NCBI GenBank assembly: GCA_009777685.1
Contig: WRLJ01000027.1
Span: 1 to 12,015, forward strand
DNA length: 12,015 bases
Direction of reading: 5' to 3'
Source of the DNA: Oscillospiraceae bacterium
GTDB lineage: Bacteria; Bacillota; Clostridia; Oscillospirales; UBA929
Each line of letters begins with the position of its first letter. Position 1 is the first letter of the stretch. This document shows positions 1 through 5,061 of this stretch, piece by piece. The notes beneath the pieces are model-generated. The model was given only the letters and a program-made list of their open reading frames with translations. It made no database searches and was not told where the DNA came from. Made by a program: the position numbers and the translations under genes.

Positions 1-79
1 CCAGTCCCTCCCGTATCCACAGCCCCGCCTCCCGCCGGCTGCCGTGGCCCGCGCGGGCCACGGCCTTGTCCAGACGCAT
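1..79 (-). CDS. Pseudouridine synthase, RsuA/RluB family, N-terminal fragment (partial)
   Basis: Only the first 26 codons are in the window; the gene continues past the left edge. Reading from the ATG at 79 gives MRLDK, then AGHGSRREAG and IREGL. This is the opening of the S4 RNA-binding domain that starts RsuA/RluB/RluE/RluF enzymes (family pattern MRLDK..A..G.GSRREA...I..G). These enzymes isomerise a specific uridine in 16S or 23S rRNA; which one cannot be told because the catalytic domain is missing. The start is supported by a GGGAGGGG ribosome binding site followed by TTTT and the ATG. The gene is transcribed divergently from the DUF4830 gene at 183. A perfect 24-bp palindrome (41-64) lies inside codons 6-13 and a perfect 21-bp one (94-114) lies just upstream of the ribosome binding site. 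S4 identity is fairly sure; the subfamily is inference. Confidence 0.82.
   Translation of the reverse strand, partial: MRLDKAVARAGHGSRREAGLWIREGL
41..64. repeat. Perfect 24-bp palindrome in the start of the pseudouridine synthase gene
   Basis: The arms GCCGTGGCCCGC and GCGGGCCACGGC are exact reverse complements with no spacer. The palindrome sits in codons 6-13 of the leftmost minus-strand gene. It could form a very stable hairpin in the mRNA close to the start codon, or simply reflect GC-rich codon choice for A-V-A-R-A-G-H-G. Confidence 0.7.
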
Positions 80-93
80 AAAACCCCTCCCGA

Positions 94-114
94 GGCAAAC
101 GCGGCGCGTTTGCC
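94..114. repeat. Perfect 21-bp inverted repeat in the divergent intergenic region
   Basis: The arms GGCAAACGCG and CGCGTTTGCC flank a single G. As RNA it could fold into at least an 8-bp stem with a 5-nt loop. It lies between the divergent starts at 79 and 183. On the minus strand it ends only 2 nt before the GGGAGGGG ribosome binding site of the pseudouridine synthase gene. It is not followed by a clean T-tract on either strand, so an operator or 5'-UTR hairpin fits better than a terminator. Confidence 0.6.
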
Positions 115-152
115 GGTCATTTTCCCCGCCCCCTCCGAATACATTTGGGTAC

Positions 153-164
153 AGACAAGTCTGA
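153..164. promoter_or_regulatory. Short inverted repeat before the DUF4830 gene (possible operator)
   Basis: CAGAC-AA-GTCTG is a 5-bp perfect inverted repeat with a 2-bp spacer. It ends 6 bp before the AGGAGG ribosome binding site at 171-176. The spacing is too small for an RNA hairpin loop, so a protein-binding site is the more sensible reading, but an arm of 5 bp can occur by chance. Confidence 0.25.
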
Positions 165-182
165 CATGTAGGAGGGTGCAAT

Positions 183-653
183 ATGTTCATTATCACAGCC
201 AAGCTCACGAGAAAGAAGCTGGCGGCGGCCATTGCCGCCGCCGGAGCCGTCCTGATCGGGATCATCGTTCTGCTGGCCTGGGGCGGCGGGCGGGCCGCCG
301 CCGTGGAGACCGGCGCGGTCAGGAACATCAAGACCAACGACGACCGCGTAGCCTACCTCACGGGCCTCGGATGGACCGTCGAGGCCGACCCCGTCGAGAC
401 GCAGGACGTGCTGATCCCCGCGCAGTGGGACGCCACGATGGAGCACTATGAATGCCTGCAAAAGGACCAGGGCATGAGCCTTGAGCGATATAAAAACAAG
501 CATGTGACACGCTATGTCTACCGCGTCCTCAACCACCCCAGCGGGGAAAGCGAGGTCTTCGCCTGCCTGCTGATCTACAAAAACCGCATCGTGGGGGGAT
601 GTGTGCAGTCCAACGCGCTCAACGGGTTTATGCACAAGCTGACGGGACCGTAA
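183..653 (+). CDS. Membrane-anchored DUF4830-domain protein
   Basis: This is a 156-residue protein of unknown function. Residues 1-11 are short and basic, residues 12-33 form a hydrophobic helix (signal anchor or uncleaved signal), and the rest should lie outside the membrane. The outer domain begins RNIKTNDDRVAYLTGLGW (about 47-64) and ends near GGCVQSNALNGFMHKL. This matches my memory of DUF4830, a domain found in Firmicutes beside a single membrane helix: a TN..R...L...GW opening, a VLIP segment, LQK.QG.....Y, and a closing GF.H. No catalytic residues are apparent. The start is firm: AGGAGG at 171-176 lies 6 nt before ATG 183. The gene is alone on this strand, and its stop is 8 nt from the convergent coaX stop. 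I recognise no promoter upstream. Confidence 0.85.
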   Translation: MFIITAKLTRKKLAAAIAAAGAVLIGIIVLLAWGGGRAAAVETGAVRNIKTNDDRVAYLTGLGWTVEADPVETQDVLIPAQWDATMEHYECLQKDQGMSLERYKNKHVTRYVYRVLNHPSGESEVFACLLIYKNRIVGGCVQSNALNGFMHKLTGP

Positions 654-663
654 CCCAACGGTC
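646..663. repeat. Small inverted repeat spanning two convergent stop codons
   Basis: GACCGT (646-651) and ACGGTC (658-663) can pair around a 6-nt loop, covering the TAA of the DUF4830 gene and part of the TGA of coaX. There is no T-tract on either side, so at best this is a weak bidirectional 3'-end structure; it may be chance. Confidence 0.25.
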
Positions 664-1423
664 AGCCGTTGCGCTCAAAGACCAGCCTCAGGCCGTGCAG
701 GGTCAGGTTCCGGTCCACCGCGGCAATCGAGGCGGTGTGCTCGGCGATCAGGGGAGCCAGACCGCCGGTGGCGACGACGGGCACGGCGGGGCCGCCCATT
801 TCGGCGCGGATTTGGGCGACGATGCCCTCCACTCCCCCGACATAGCCGTATACCGCGCCGGCCTGCATCTGCTCGACGGTGTTGACGCCGATGGCGGCAC
901 GGGGCTTTTTGAGCTCGATGCGCGGCAGCTTCGCGGCGCGGGCAAACAGCGCGTCCATGGATATCTGAATGCCCGGGCAGATCACGCCACCCATATACTC
1001 GCCGGCGGCGTTGAAGGCGTCGGCCTTGGTGGCGGTGCCGAAGTCGACCACGATGACGGGCGTTCCGTACATCGCCATGGCCGCCACGCCGGTCACCGCG
1101 CGGTCAACGCCCAGCGGTTCCTCGCAGAGGTTGACCAGCCCCAAGGGAAGCGTCTCGCCGACGACATGGAGGGGGCGGGCGAAATATTTCTCCAGCGCGT
1201 GCAGCAGCGTATACATCAGCGGCGGCACGACCGAGCCGACGACAATGTTTTGTATGGCGGACGCATCCAGCCGGAAGCGGTCGAAAAAACCCGTGGCGAG
1301 CAGACCGATTTCGTCCGCCGTGCGGACCGCGCCGGTGGTCAAGTGAAATTTCGCGCGAAGCTCCGGCCCGTCAAACAGGCCGAACACGATGGTGGTATTG
1401 CCAACATCAATGCACAACAGCAT
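662..1423 (-). CDS. coaX: Type III pantothenate kinase
   Basis: CoaX phosphorylates pantothenate with ATP in the first committed step of coenzyme A synthesis. The 253-residue length is normal for the family. It is an ASKHA-fold cytoplasmic enzyme. Visible motifs are the phosphate-binding DVGNT at 6-10, SVVPP at 64-68, GVDRA at 105-109 (the family's GxDR, which takes part in pantothenate binding and catalysis), DFGTAT at 127-132, and GGVICPG at 145-151. The start ATG follows an AAGGGTGA ribosome binding site at 6-nt spacing, and that site overlaps the stop of the preceding phosphodiesterase gene. The gap between the two is only 4 nt, so they should be co-transcribed and translationally coupled. 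Type III kinases are not regulated by CoA feedback (family knowledge). Dephospho-CoA kinase is encoded near the other end of the window in a separate operon. Confidence 0.96.
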   Translation of the reverse strand: MLLCIDVGNTTIVFGLFDGPELRAKFHLTTGAVRTADEIGLLATGFFDRFRLDASAIQNIVVGSVVPPLMYTLLHALEKYFARPLHVVGETLPLGLVNLCEEPLGVDRAVTGVAAMAMYGTPVIVVDFGTATKADAFNAAGEYMGGVICPGIQISMDALFARAAKLPRIELKKPRAAIGVNTVEQMQAGAVYGYVGGVEGIVAQIRAEMGGPAVPVVATGGLAPLIAEHTASIAAVDRNLTLHGLRLVFERNG

Positions 1424-1427
1424 GGGA

Positions 1428-1916
1428 TCACCCTTTCAAACTCACATGCTCAAACGCCGCCGCGCCGCCGGTAATCCGCAGGATACCATACGAGGGCGGG
1501 CCGCCGCGGGGCTCGGAAACGCTGCCGGGATTGAACAGTGTTATGCCGCCGCTTTCCGACAGATGGGCCCTGTGCGTATGGCCGAACAGCGCGGCGGCCG
1601 CGCCAGCCTCGCGGGCCCGGGCGCACAGGGGGGTCAGCGATGCTTTTACGCGGTGCGTGTGCCCATGCGTCAGCAGGAGGCGCACGCCCTCAAGGTCCAG
1701 CAGAAGCTCGCCGGGGGCGTCGCCGAAAAAGGGGTCGCAATTGCCGCGCACCGCGACGACGGGCGCAACGGCGCTCAGGACAAGCGCGTCCCGGATGTGG
1801 TCGCCCAGATGGAAGATATAGTCGGGCCGAAGCGTCCTCACAGGGGAATCGTCCCTTGCGAGGGCTTCCAGGCCCGACGTTTGCCCGTGGCTGTCGGATA
1901 CGACGAGGATATTCAC
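1428..1916 (-). CDS. YfcE/MJ0936-type metallophosphoesterase
   Basis: This 162-residue cytoplasmic phosphodiesterase or phosphatase has a calcineurin-like two-metal centre. The ordered motifs are D8-S-H10-G, HLGD at 37-40 region, GNCD at 58-61, H84 and H86 in HGHTH, GHTH at 112-115, and NPGS at 129-132. These supply the metal ligands typical of the YfcE/YsnB family. The physiological substrate of such enzymes is usually unknown. I place the start at GTG 1916 (then NILVVSDSHG) because the fold begins there and an AGAGGT ribosome binding site lies about 7 nt upstream. The same frame stays open far upstream to about 2834, but that part is antisense to two other genes. coaX follows after 4 nt; the divergent small-protein gene starts 75 bp away on the other strand. 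Confidence 0.92.
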   Translation of the reverse strand: MNILVVSDSHGQTSGLEALARDDSPVRTLRPDYIFHLGDHIRDALVLSAVAPVVAVRGNCDPFFGDAPGELLLDLEGVRLLLTHGHTHRVKASLTPLCARAREAGAAAALFGHTHRAHLSESGGITLFNPGSVSEPRGGPPSYGILRITGGAAAFEHVSLKG

Positions 1917-1941
1917 GCGCGCGACCTCTTTTTCATATAAA
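1912..1941 (+). promoter_or_regulatory. Possible promoter of the three-small-gene operon
   Basis: TTCACG at 1912-1917 and TATAAA at 1936-1941 are separated by 18 bp and resemble a weak -35 and a good -10. This would give an untranslated leader of about 45 nt before the TTG start at 1992. The -35 match is poor and overlaps the first codons of the divergent phosphodiesterase gene, so this is tentative. Confidence 0.3.
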
Positions 1942-1991
1942 TGGAGAAGAGCGGCAATGACTCTATCACGCGGAAAAGGGGGTACATTCTT

Positions 1992-2270
1992 TTGAAAAAC
2001 AGTTTTGAGCAAACGGCCAGGGAGATCCTCGGAGAGGAAACCGCCAGAAAGCTGGACATGAAGGCGCTCGGCGCGCTGATGGACAGCCCGGAGGGAAAGG
2101 CGCTGCTGCGGCAGTTGTCCGGGCCGGGCGGCGACGCGCTGAAAAAAGCGGCGGCCAACGCGGCGGACGGCGACAAGGGCGCGGCCCAGCGGTTGTTTTC
2201 CAGCCTGATGAGCTCCAGGGAGGGCCAGACGCTGGCCAGGCAGGTCATGGAAATCAACAAGAAAAAGTAG
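1992..2270 (+). CDS. Small helical protein of unknown function (cassette gene 1)
   Basis: I do not recognise this 92-residue protein. It is charged and alanine-rich, should be almost entirely alpha-helical, and has no signal peptide, membrane segment or cysteine. A motif occurs twice: LMDSPEGKALLRQ at 29-41 and LMSSREGQTLARQ at 72-84, separated by a glycine/alanine-rich stretch (GPGGDALKKAAANAADGD). This suggests internal duplication of a helix with a D/S-S-x-E-G cap. I chose TTG 1992 because AAGGGGG lies 8 nt upstream; an in-frame ATG at 1941 has no ribosome binding site and sits on the probable -10 box. It is the first of three closely spaced plus-strand genes of similar unknown character, probably one transcript. 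A cytoplasmic scaffold or partner of the next two is only a guess. Confidence 0.75.
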   Translation: MKNSFEQTAREILGEETARKLDMKALGALMDSPEGKALLRQLSGPGGDALKKAAANAADGDKGAAQRLFSSLMSSREGQTLARQVMEINKKK

Positions 2271-2312
2271 CGGAGCCCAGCCGCCGGAGCGGCGAGAAGG
2301 CAGGTGTTTTGC

Positions 2313-2762
2313 GTGGACGGGATGGAAAGTAAAATCCAACGGATTTTGAACGACCCGGAGGCGATGGGCGCGGTACTGAGCATGGCCCGAAGCCTTGGCG
2401 TGTCCGGCGCCCCGTCCGTCCCGTCCCCAACCTCGGAGCGCTCGCGGCCGGCGCCGGAGTCCGGTGATTCCGGACCGGGAGGTCTCGGAGCGGAGGGTTC
2501 CGGACCGGGAGGTCTCGGAGCGGGAGGTTCCGGGTTGGAGGGCCTGTCTGAACTGCTGGGGAGCGCGGACCCGGCGACGATGGGTAAGCTGCTGGGGCTG
2601 CTGGGGGAATACACGCGGGACGACGATCGCCGCGTGCTGTTCCTGAAAGCGCTGAAGCCGTATCTGCGCCCGGAACGGGCCGGAAAAATCGAACGGGCCG
2701 GCCAGCTGGTGCGCCTCGCCCGGACCGCCGGAAAAGCGCTGGAATCGTGGAATGAGAAGTAG
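2313..2762 (+). CDS. Helical protein with glycine-rich linker, unknown function (cassette gene 2)
   Basis: This 149-residue protein has no function I can name. An N-terminal helix (ESKIQRILNDPEAMGAVLSM, about 5-24) is followed by a Pro/Ser/Gly-rich linker at about 30-75 containing a 10-residue repeat (SGPGGLGAEG, SGPGGLGAGG). After that comes a C-terminal helical domain with LSELLGS, DPATMGKLLGLLGEY, DDDRRVLFLKALKPYL and a closing LVRLARTAGKALESW. The pattern DPxxMGxxL occurs in both helical parts. No signal or membrane segment is seen. Starts at GTG 2304, GTG 2313 and ATG 2322 are all in frame; 2313 has the best placed ribosome binding site (AGGTG, 6-nt spacing). The stop TAG overlaps the ribosome binding site of the next gene, and the gap from the previous gene is 42 nt, so all three probably form an operon. 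Confidence 0.78.
   Translation: MDGMESKIQRILNDPEAMGAVLSMARSLGVSGAPSVPSPTSERSRPAPESGDSGPGGLGAEGSGPGGLGAGGSGLEGLSELLGSADPATMGKLLGLLGEYTRDDDRRVLFLKALKPYLRPERAGKIERAGQLVRLARTAGKALESWNEK
2468..2545 (+). repeat. 30-bp in-frame tandem repeat, two good copies plus a degenerate third
   Basis: Copies at 2468-2497 and 2498-2527 are near identical, each starting TTCCGGACCGGGAGGTCTCG. A partial, diverged third copy starts at 2528 (TTCCGG...). The unit is 10 codons, encoding SGPGGLGA(E/G)G, so copy-number change would lengthen or shorten the linker of the second small protein without breaking its frame. Confidence 0.85.
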
Positions 2763-2775
2763 GAGTTGATGCCGT

Positions 2776-3093
2776 TTGTACAGCCGGTATCCGTTATACG
2801 AAGAACGGCCGGAGGGCCGGACGCAGATCCGCACCCCGCCGCCCTCCCGTTCGGCCCGCCCCGCCCGCGAAGAACGGGAGGAACGGGGCCGAGGACACGA
2901 ACCGGAGCCTGAGCGCGTCCCTCAAAAGGGCATTTTCGGCTCTTTTGAGGGGATCGGCGGATTGCTGCGCGGCCTCAAACTGGACTGGGATTCGGGGGAC
3001 ATCCTGCTGATTTTGATCATTCTGTTCCTGTCCGCCGAAAGCGACGACACGGAGATCGTCATTTTGCTGGCGCTGCTGCTCATCGGCCTGTAA
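2776..3093 (+). CDS. Small membrane-associated protein with disordered charged N-terminus (cassette gene 3)
   Basis: This 105-residue protein of unknown function is arranged in three parts. Residues 1-50 are rich in Arg, Pro and Glu and look disordered (REEREERGRGHEPEPE). Residues 52-70 are a glycine-rich amphipathic stretch (GIFGSFEGIGGLLRGLKLD). Residues 75-86 and 93-105 are two very hydrophobic segments (DILLILIILFL and EIVILLALLLIGL) joined by the acidic turn SAESDDTE. The hydrophobic segments are short for full membrane crossings, so a membrane hairpin or a peripheral membrane insert is possible. I recall proteins with this D-D-I/L-L-rich tail in Clostridia but know no function. The start is TTG 2776, with AGGAG at 2761-2765 overlapping the previous stop; a 10-nt spacing is slightly long. 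Its last 14 bp are antisense to the end of the gene at 3080. Confidence 0.75.
   Translation: MYSRYPLYEERPEGRTQIRTPPPSRSARPAREEREERGRGHEPEPERVPQKGIFGSFEGIGGLLRGLKLDWDSGDILLILIILFLSAESDDTEIVILLALLLIGL
2919..2951 (+). repeat. 10-bp inverted repeat inside cassette gene 3
   Basis: CCCTCAAAAG (2919-2928) and CTTTTGAGGG (2942-2951) are perfect reverse complements around a 13-nt loop. The hairpin falls between the part encoding the disordered N-terminus and the part encoding the hydrophobic tail. No T-tract follows, so it is not an ordinary terminator; it may be chance or an mRNA structure. Confidence 0.45.
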
Positions 3094-3901
3094 TCTTGAC
3101 CGTCCCTTCCGGTTGGGTGAAGTATCCGTCGCCGGGGTCGCCCTCCCGATAGGCGGTCATTTCCATGCAGTAGACAGGCCGGGTAGGGTCCGGATCGTCG
3201 ATGTCGTAGAAAAACGCCTGATGCAGCAGGCCCGTCTCCTCGCTCAGCAGATAATGGCCGATATACAGCTTCTCCCGGGTGTTGACGACCAGAAAACGGC
3301 CCTGTTCGCCGGTCTCATAGTCGATATAGGTGATCGCGCCCTCCGGCAGGTTCAGCAGATTCTCGTATGTGGGCACGGAGCAAAGCTCGTCCGCCGATTC
3401 CGTGCCGCGCGCGCCCTCGTAAATCACGCCGATCATGTCCCCGCGGGCCTGGGAGGTCCAGCGGAGCTGGCGTTCCGGGTTCATCAGGTAATAGTAGTCA
3501 GGCGTCGGAAGCACAGGGCCGGACAGATCAACATCGCCGGAAAATTCCATCACACCGTACAGGTCGCCCCGCACCGCCAGACGGTAGGTGCGCGACACGC
3601 CGCCGCCCGCCCAGAGCCATTGCACGCGGATGTCGCAAAGGTACGCGCGGGACCGCGAGAGCGTCTCGATGACCTGCGGCGCGGTCGCCGGGTCAAAGCC
3701 CAGCGGGCGGTAGGGCGGGAAGCTGATCATGGGCCTGGGGATGTCGCCGTCGGGGCGTCCCGTTTGCGCGTCCTTCGGCGGAAGCTCGATCGGCGGGCGG
3801 TCCCGCCCGGCCCAGCCGGACAGGAAAAAGCTCGTCAACAGCGCGCCGACCATCAGCAGCGTGATCGTGACCGATAAGACGGTGATCTTTCCTCGGCTCA
3901 T
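3080..3901 (-). CDS. Membrane-anchored extracytoplasmic protein of unknown function
   Basis: This is a protein of about 273 residues with a short N-terminus, one hydrophobic helix at roughly 6-28 (ITVLSVTITLLMVGALLTSFFL) and a large outer domain. The outer domain is rich in Tyr, Trp and Asp, with many short alternating beta-like segments (TYRLAVRGDLYGVMEF, YYYLMNPERQLRW, GRFLVVNTREKLYIGHYLL). The pattern recalls the open beta-barrel of LolA/RseB-type lipid- or peptide-binding proteins, but that is a fold guess, not a match. It is the last gene of the operon after wecB. Its ATGATG start overlaps the wecB stop: GGAGG lies 3 nt before ATG 3904 and 6 nt before ATG 3901, so I prefer 3901. Coupling to wecB suggests a role in envelope polysaccharide assembly. 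The 3' end overlaps the opposite gene by 14 bp. Confidence 0.82.
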   Translation of the reverse strand: MSRGKITVLSVTITLLMVGALLTSFFLSGWAGRDRPPIELPPKDAQTGRPDGDIPRPMISFPPYRPLGFDPATAPQVIETLSRSRAYLCDIRVQWLWAGGGVSRTYRLAVRGDLYGVMEFSGDVDLSGPVLPTPDYYYLMNPERQLRWTSQARGDMIGVIYEGARGTESADELCSVPTYENLLNLPEGAITYIDYETGEQGRFLVVNTREKLYIGHYLLSEETGLLHQAFFYDIDDPDPTRPVYCMEMTAYREGDPGDGYFTQPEGTVKITGR

Positions 3902-5061
3902 CATTCCCCTCCGTCACGGGCCGCGCCGAACTCGTCGGGCGGCTCGGCCCGCAGGCCGGATTTCCACAGCAGGTATCCCAGGATGCGTTCAGCGGCGCGC
4001 CCGTCGCCGTAAGGGTTGGCGGCCTCCACCATGCGCTCGTACAGCACCGGGTCGTCCATCAGCCCGCGGGCCAGTTTGACAATGTTTTCCTGTTCGACGC
4101 CCGCCAGCAGGACGGTCCCCGCGTCAAGGGCCTCGGGGCGCTCCGTCTCGCGGCGCAGGACCAGTACGGGCTTGCCCAGCGCGGGCGCCTCCTCCTGCAA
4201 GCCGCCGGAGTCCGTCAGCACAAAATGACAGCGCGCCATCAGCTGGTGCATTTCCTGCACGTCCAGCGGGCCGGTCAGATAGATGCGCGGCTGATCCCGC
4301 AGCAGGGAATAGACCGTGCCGCGCACATTGGGACTGGGATGCACGGGCCACACCACCTGCAGCTCGGGATAGAGCCGTGTGATTTCCAGCAGGGCGCGGC
4401 AGATATTTTCCAAAGGGCCGCCATAGTTTTCGCGCCGGTGCGCCGTGACCAGCACGGTCGCCTTCTGGCCGTCCAGTATACGCTGGAGCATCGGCGAGGC
4501 AAACACATAGCCCGGCAGGACCGTCTGGTTGATGGCGTCGATGACCGTGTTCCCTGTGACAAAAATGCCGCCGCGGACGCCTTCGGCCAGCAGATTGGCC
4601 TTGTTTTGGCGCGTAGGGCAGAAGTGGTATTCCGCGATGCGGCTGACCAGCGTGCGGTTGATCTCCTCCGGATACGGCGAATAGCGGTCATAGGTGCGCA
4701 GGCCCGCCTCCACATGGCCGACGGGAATTTTTTGATAAAACGCCGCCAGCGCCGCCGCCAGCGCGGTGCTGGGATCGCCGTGGCACAGCAGAATCGACGG
4801 CTTTTCCTCCCGCAGGATGCGCTCCAAGCCGGTCAGGGTCTTGGTGGTGATGGCGGTCAGGCTCTGATTGGCTTCCATGATGTCCAGATCATACTTCGGG
4901 CGTATGCCGAACTGCTCCAGCACCGGCGGGAGCATGTCCCTGTGCTGGCCGGTCACACAGCATACAGACTTGATTTCCGGACATTGCGACAGCAAGCGGC
5001 AGACCGGAGCCATTTTAACGGCCTCCGGCCTTGTCCCGAAAACAGAAAGAACCTTAAGCAT
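3901..5061 (-). CDS. wecB: UDP-N-acetylglucosamine 2-epimerase, non-hydrolysing
   Basis: This enzyme (also called MnaA) interconverts UDP-GlcNAc and UDP-ManNAc in the cytoplasm, supplying ManNAc for wall teichoic acid linkage units or other envelope glycans. The length of 386 residues is usual for this two-domain GT-B-fold enzyme. Visible motifs are GTRPEA at 9-14 with K16, HGDPST at 94-99 (D96), GHVEAGLRT at 115-123, PEEINR at 131-136, GNTVID at 170-175, TAHRREN at 206-212, HPSPNV near 241-246, and DSGGLQEE at 284-291 with RRETERPE at 303-310. These cover the nucleotide site, catalytic acids and histidine region and the allosteric UDP-GlcNAc site. Its ATG lies 8 nt inside the end of the TagO-like gene, and its TGA overlaps the next start, so it is tightly coupled in the operon. 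Confidence 0.96.
   Translation of the reverse strand: MLKVLSVFGTRPEAVKMAPVCRLLSQCPEIKSVCCVTGQHRDMLPPVLEQFGIRPKYDLDIMEANQSLTAITTKTLTGLERILREEKPSILLCHGDPSTALAAALAAFYQKIPVGHVEAGLRTYDRYSPYPEEINRTLVSRIAEYHFCPTRQNKANLLAEGVRGGIFVTGNTVIDAINQTVLPGYVFASPMLQRILDGQKATVLVTAHRRENYGGPLENICRALLEITRLYPELQVVWPVHPSPNVRGTVYSLLRDQPRIYLTGPLDVQEMHQLMARCHFVLTDSGGLQEEAPALGKPVLVLRRETERPEALDAGTVLLAGVEQENIVKLARGLMDDPVLYERMVEAANPYGDGRAAERILGYLLWKSGLRAEPPDEFGAARDGGE

Noticed and set aside
44..451. Plus-strand open frame of 135 residues overlapping the DUF4830 gene
   Set aside because: No ribosome binding site, Arg/His-rich out-of-frame translation, and it conflicts with the well supported gene at 183 and with the divergent pseudouridine synthase start.
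2468..2545. Tandem repeat considered as a CRISPR-like or noncoding array
   Set aside because: Units are directly adjacent without spacers, are multiples of three and stay in frame within a coding region.
1917..2834. A minus-strand reading frame open upstream of the phosphodiesterase start, making a 468-residue protein
   Set aside because: The upstream 306 residues are Arg/Pro/Gly-rich without any domain and are antisense to two better supported genes; the metallophosphoesterase fold begins exactly at GTG 1916 with a ribosome binding site.
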